From [Leptolyngbya] sp. PCC 7376 (lineage in GTDB: Bacteria > Cyanobacteriota > Cyanobacteriia > Cyanobacteriales > MRBY01), in assembly GCF_000316605.1 (NCBI RefSeq), contig NC_019683.1:2092036-2156035 (forward strand): DNA of 64,000 nucleotides, given 5' to 3'. Of the stretch, positions 61,683 through 64,000 are shown in pieces (position 1 is the first letter of the stretch; the number at the start of each line of letters is the position of its first letter). Under the pieces are notes generated by a model. That model did no database searches, had not been told where the DNA came from, and saw only the letters and a program-made list of their open reading frames with translations. The translations under genes were made by a program, and so were the position numbers.

Positions 61683-61875
61683 GCTGTCTTCTATTGTGAT
61701 TTAATACCCCAACCCGAAACCGCTCAACCCCAGCAACTCCAAATCATTGCCCTTGTACAGCACATGGCACAGTCGAAAGCCATCCTCAAAACTAACATTG
61801 CAACGATCTACTGTGAATTTGAAGATCCTAATGCCTACCGTCACGCGATTGAACTCACACGGCAAGCTTCTCCCT
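61683..61875 (+). pseudogene. Peptidase U32 gene, internal fragment
   Basis: FYCDLIPQPETAQPQQLQII, then AQSKAILKTNIATIYCEFED and NAYRHAIELTRQA belong to the middle of the long cyanobacterial U32 peptidase. After a one-base shift EIWVVPK follows. Together with 50765-51281 it shows that the island entered this gene and that the piece between was lost. Confidence 0.75.
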
Positions 61876-61929
61876 CAATCAGAAATTTGGGTTGTGCCCA
61901 AAACTTTAAACTATCTAGATTAGATATAA

Positions 61930-62177
61930 AGGATGAATTATGCACTAGTTACTATCCGATAAATATTCCTAAAAGCTTTGATGATTTAACAAATGAATGG
62001 GATGAAATAGATATCAAATCTAAGCGATTATTGCTTTTTTGTCCAGAGACAAGCCCATGGATGGAAATTCAAGATAACTGAGAAAATGTAATACATTTCC
62101 CTGTTGAGTTAGGGATAAGAACGACGGATTGGGACATTATGAAAAATGTCTTCAATACTATTAGCTGTAGCGTTTAA
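61930..62177 (+). pseudogene. Broken 3' end of a vWA gene
   Basis: SYYPINIPKSFDDLTNEWDE...KRLLLFCPETSPWMEIQDN, a TGA in place of Trp, then ENVIHFPVELG and ISCSV-stop. It matches the last 80 residues of the vWA protein at 51330 at about 65 percent identity, so it is an older paralogue and not a recent copy. It is fused in sequence to the U32 fragment. Confidence 0.75.
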
Positions 62178-62195
62178 AACGAATCTTTAGAAAAG

Positions 62196-62493
62196 TGGAA
62201 TGGCCCATTAATTCCGCCTAGCAGAATGAGCAGAAATCCCAGAATAATGTAGGCATAGGCATCCACCACTGGCCTCACACCAAACGCGCGGGCGATCGCC
62301 TGTTCTCTGACCAAGCCAAAGACTTTACTGATGAGGGTGGCAAGGGCAACAATACCTGCAATGCCAGCCAGAGAACGGGATTTTTTCGGGGAATCAGCCA
62401 CAGCTATACCGGAAGAACAAAACTTCTCTATTCTTGCTCAGAACGGTTGCTTTGAGAATTTTGCCCTCAGAATAACAATTGGCGATCGCCTCC
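62196..62493 (-). pseudogene. murJ 5' fragment (duplicate)
   Basis: It encodes the first 60-70 residues of MurJ (SLAGIAGIVALATLISKVFG) and about 90 bp upstream, nearly identical to 49687-49991, with one 9-bp loss. It lies in the same orientation as murJ, giving a direct repeat of about 300 bp around the island. It cannot make MurJ. Confidence 0.9.
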
Positions 62494-62609
62494 AATTTTC
62501 TACAGCAGCCCTAGAATTTTGAAAATCTGCTTATTGTTTTTAGGAGAGGAAAGATCGCGATCGCCATAAAGTTTTACGCCAGCAGTAGTTATTCCAGAGA
62601 AGCTTGAGA

Positions 62610-63197
62610 TTACCTGCAGTAAAGCGCCATATTACCCATATCTAGAAGCATTGGGAAGTTGACCGCTTGAGTAGGAGTCACATCCTCAACCATAGTCGGT
62701 GCAAAACTGGTCAATACGGCCTCTTCCTCACCAAACACCCGCAATTTATTAAAAGAAATAGCAGTCGGTGCCAAGGGATTTGATACTGACCGGAAAACAT
62801 TAAATTCAGATGTTATGCCAGAAAAACCAGCTTGCCCAACAAGCTCTTTAGTTAGGTCAACTGGACCTAGAAAACGTAAGACAGCACGACCAAAGTCATC
62901 TGCTGTGAAGCGCCCATTTGCATTTGAGTTAGTCGCACCTGTCACTTCGATGTCAATGCTCTTGAATGCAGCCCCAGCTCCGATAGCGCTGCCGATGATT
63001 CCTGGACTACTGATTAAGTTAAGGTCAAGCATGATTTTTGCGGTTACCGTGACTCCATTACCCAAATCAGCGCCAGACCATCGAGCTGTGTAGGTTTTTA
63101 GATTCACTGTGTGAGCTGGTTTGACATTGACTGGAGTACAGTCAGCGGCAGCATCCATAGTATTAAAAGTGGAGATTAGAGCTAGTAAATTTTTCAT
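62610..63197 (-). CDS. Unknown, probably secreted protein
   Basis: 195 residues. A weak N-terminal signal (MKNLLALISTFNTMDAAADC) is followed by a beta-rich chain (TARWSGADLGNGVTVTAKIM, DIEVTGATNSNANGRFTADD). It looks like a cyanobacterial surface or exported beta-sandwich protein. No motif sets its function. The signal is short and the start may be truncated. Confidence 0.6.
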   Translation of the reverse strand: MKNLLALISTFNTMDAAADCTPVNVKPAHTVNLKTYTARWSGADLGNGVTVTAKIMLDLNLISSPGIIGSAIGAGAAFKSIDIEVTGATNSNANGRFTADDFGRAVLRFLGPVDLTKELVGQAGFSGITSEFNVFRSVSNPLAPTAISFNKLRVFGEEEAVLTSFAPTMVEDVTPTQAVNFPMLLDMGNMALYCR

Positions 63198-63470
63198 GAG
63201 ACTTAGTTATTCCCTCAATCAGCGTAAGGATTCAGTTGATATGTCCTTGACTGATTTGACTATCACCGAAAATCTCGGTAGAAACAATCCAGAAAAAGTC
63301 ACTTTTAGTCATGTCTTTGCAAAAAAAGTTTTGTGTGAAGACCCTTATCTTTCAGATCCATACAAAGTGTTAGCTCGAATAGAAACAATAATTAGTGCAA
63401 GAAGACTTACTGTCTGGAGAGTTCTTTGAGGCGATCGCCTCAAACTCTCTCAGTTTTTTTGAGACCTAAC

Positions 63471-63500
63471 AAAAAATGCAGAGAAATTTGATTCTCTGCA
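63471..63500 (-). terminator. Terminator of the mddA-like gene
   Basis: On the minus strand TGCAGAGAA/TTCTCTGCA with a short loop is followed by TTTTTTG, 43 bp after the stop at 63543. Confidence 0.88.
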
Positions 63501-63542
63501 CTAATGGTCAAGCATTTAAATTGACAGCTCGAAATTTGAGGA

Positions 63543-64000
63543 TTACTCCTGTGACGATGGCATATTTTTCTGATTGCTAAGGAATTTTGGGATTAGCATC
63601 GGGACACGACTTTTATATTGTTGGTAACTCTCGCCATGAGCATCAACTAAATCCTTCTCTTCCCAAGGAATTGCAATGAGCATATAAAGCGTTAGAAGTG
63701 CAGCAAAGACAAAGTGAGAAATGGTCATATTTGGCGTAAACCAAATCCCAAATAAAAATCCTAAATAGAGTGGATGACGAATAACACTATAAAAAGCTGG
63801 TGTCTGAAAATCTAAATGCTCATATGGTTGTTCTCTGAGATAGAGGTAAACTTGTCGCAAGCCAAATAAATCAAAGTGATTGATCATAAATGTCGAGGCG
63901 AAGACTAATACCCAACCTACGCCACTCAGGCTATACAAAGCATAGAAAAGAAAAGAATTATCGATATGCCAAACTTGAATCCCGATTGGCTGCCAAAACA
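63543..64000 (-). CDS. mddA: Methanethiol S-methyltransferase-like protein, partial
   Basis: The 3' part of the gene; the frame is open to the right edge of the window and beyond the ATG at 63938 (QPIGIQVW...LSGVGW). Membrane helices and NHFDLFGLRQV, YSVIRHPLYLGFLFGIW and YQQYKSRVPMLIPKF match MddA, which makes dimethylsulfide from methanethiol, within the isoprenylcysteine methyltransferase-like superfamily. Cyanobacteria are known to carry it. The start lies outside. Confidence 0.8.
   Translation of the reverse strand, partial: FWQPIGIQVWHIDNSFLFYALYSLSGVGWVLVFASTFMINHFDLFGLRQVYLYLREQPYEHLDFQTPAFYSVIRHPLYLGFLFGIWFTPNMTISHFVFAALLTLYMLIAIPWEEKDLVDAHGESYQQYKSRVPMLIPKFLSNQKNMPSSQE

Noticed and set aside
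62174-62401. A second MurJ gene
   Set aside because: Only the first 60-70 codons are present and the frame then leaves MurJ sequence.
63198-63429. Small plus-strand gene (MRLSYSLNQRKDSVDM...)
   Set aside because: Open for 77 codons but without ribosome site or family; it lies between two minus-strand genes and could be chance.
1-64000. CRISPR arrays and rRNA genes
   Set aside because: I found no run of short direct repeats with even spacers and no rRNA sequence.

Overview
The window is chromosomal DNA of a cyanobacterium. The HIP1 palindrome GCGATCGC recurs roughly every kilobase. Genes tied to oxygenic photosynthesis are spread through it: a phycobilisome rod linker, a CRR7 (NDH-1) protein, a high-light-inducible protein, PGR5, the beta-carotene hydroxylase CrtR and a flavodiiron protein. 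Several sequences resemble the marine Picosynechococcus / Leptolyngbya PCC 7376 group, but that placement is an impression. Insertion sequences are dense (IS630, IS1, IS982, IS256, IS200 families and MITEs), many nested or broken.

Layout. 1-1.3 kb: the first ~100 codons of a gene almost identical to eukaryotic actin, split by an IS630 element; removing the element and one TA copy restores the frame. 1.6-9.3 kb: YchJ-like protein, short-chain dehydrogenase, Doc/RHH toxin-antitoxin pair, cold-shock protein, MAPEG and MerR genes, rod linker, AbrB-like protein, methyltransferase. 9.5-14.5 kb: an IS1 element, a Uma2 nuclease, an IS630 element, then a TROVE (Ro60/Rsr-like) gene preceded on the same strand by six tandem tRNA-like RNAs. 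Each RNA carries an extra hairpin with a GNCGNNG motif like the Ro-binding element of bacterial Y RNAs. 14.9-17.1 kb: genes broken by a MITE, IS982 and IS1.

17.2-33.1 kb is mostly housekeeping and photosynthesis: two YHS proteins, SelO, CRR7, a 5'-nucleotidase, an hli-pgr5 pair with an HLR1-like promoter site, a gene-free 1.3 kb with a candidate small RNA, an IS mosaic, then mrp, crtR, a GST, ssb, a 33-residue membrane protein and flv1. 33.2-36.8 kb: IS256 nested in IS982, a second MITE and a decayed IS630. 37-50 kb: sufE, coiled-coil protein, ABC ATPase, paired envelope proteins, mobA, an orphan FtsH-type peptidase, a TPR protein, acpH, a sugar permease and murJ.

51.3-61.7 kb is a foreign, AT-rich, nearly HIP1-free island inserted in a peptidase U32 gene. 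Reading one way it encodes a vWA protein, a PP2C phosphatase, a Ser/Thr kinase (a TerY-P-like triad), two zinc-ribbon proteins, an FtsK/EccC-like ATPase, two WXG100-like proteins, a WXG-like/ADP-ribosyltransferase fusion and a small acidic protein. I read it as a type VII-like export system for an ART toxin under phosphorylation control. Broken copies of the U32 gene, vWA gene and murJ lie at its right edge. The window ends in a partial mddA-like gene.
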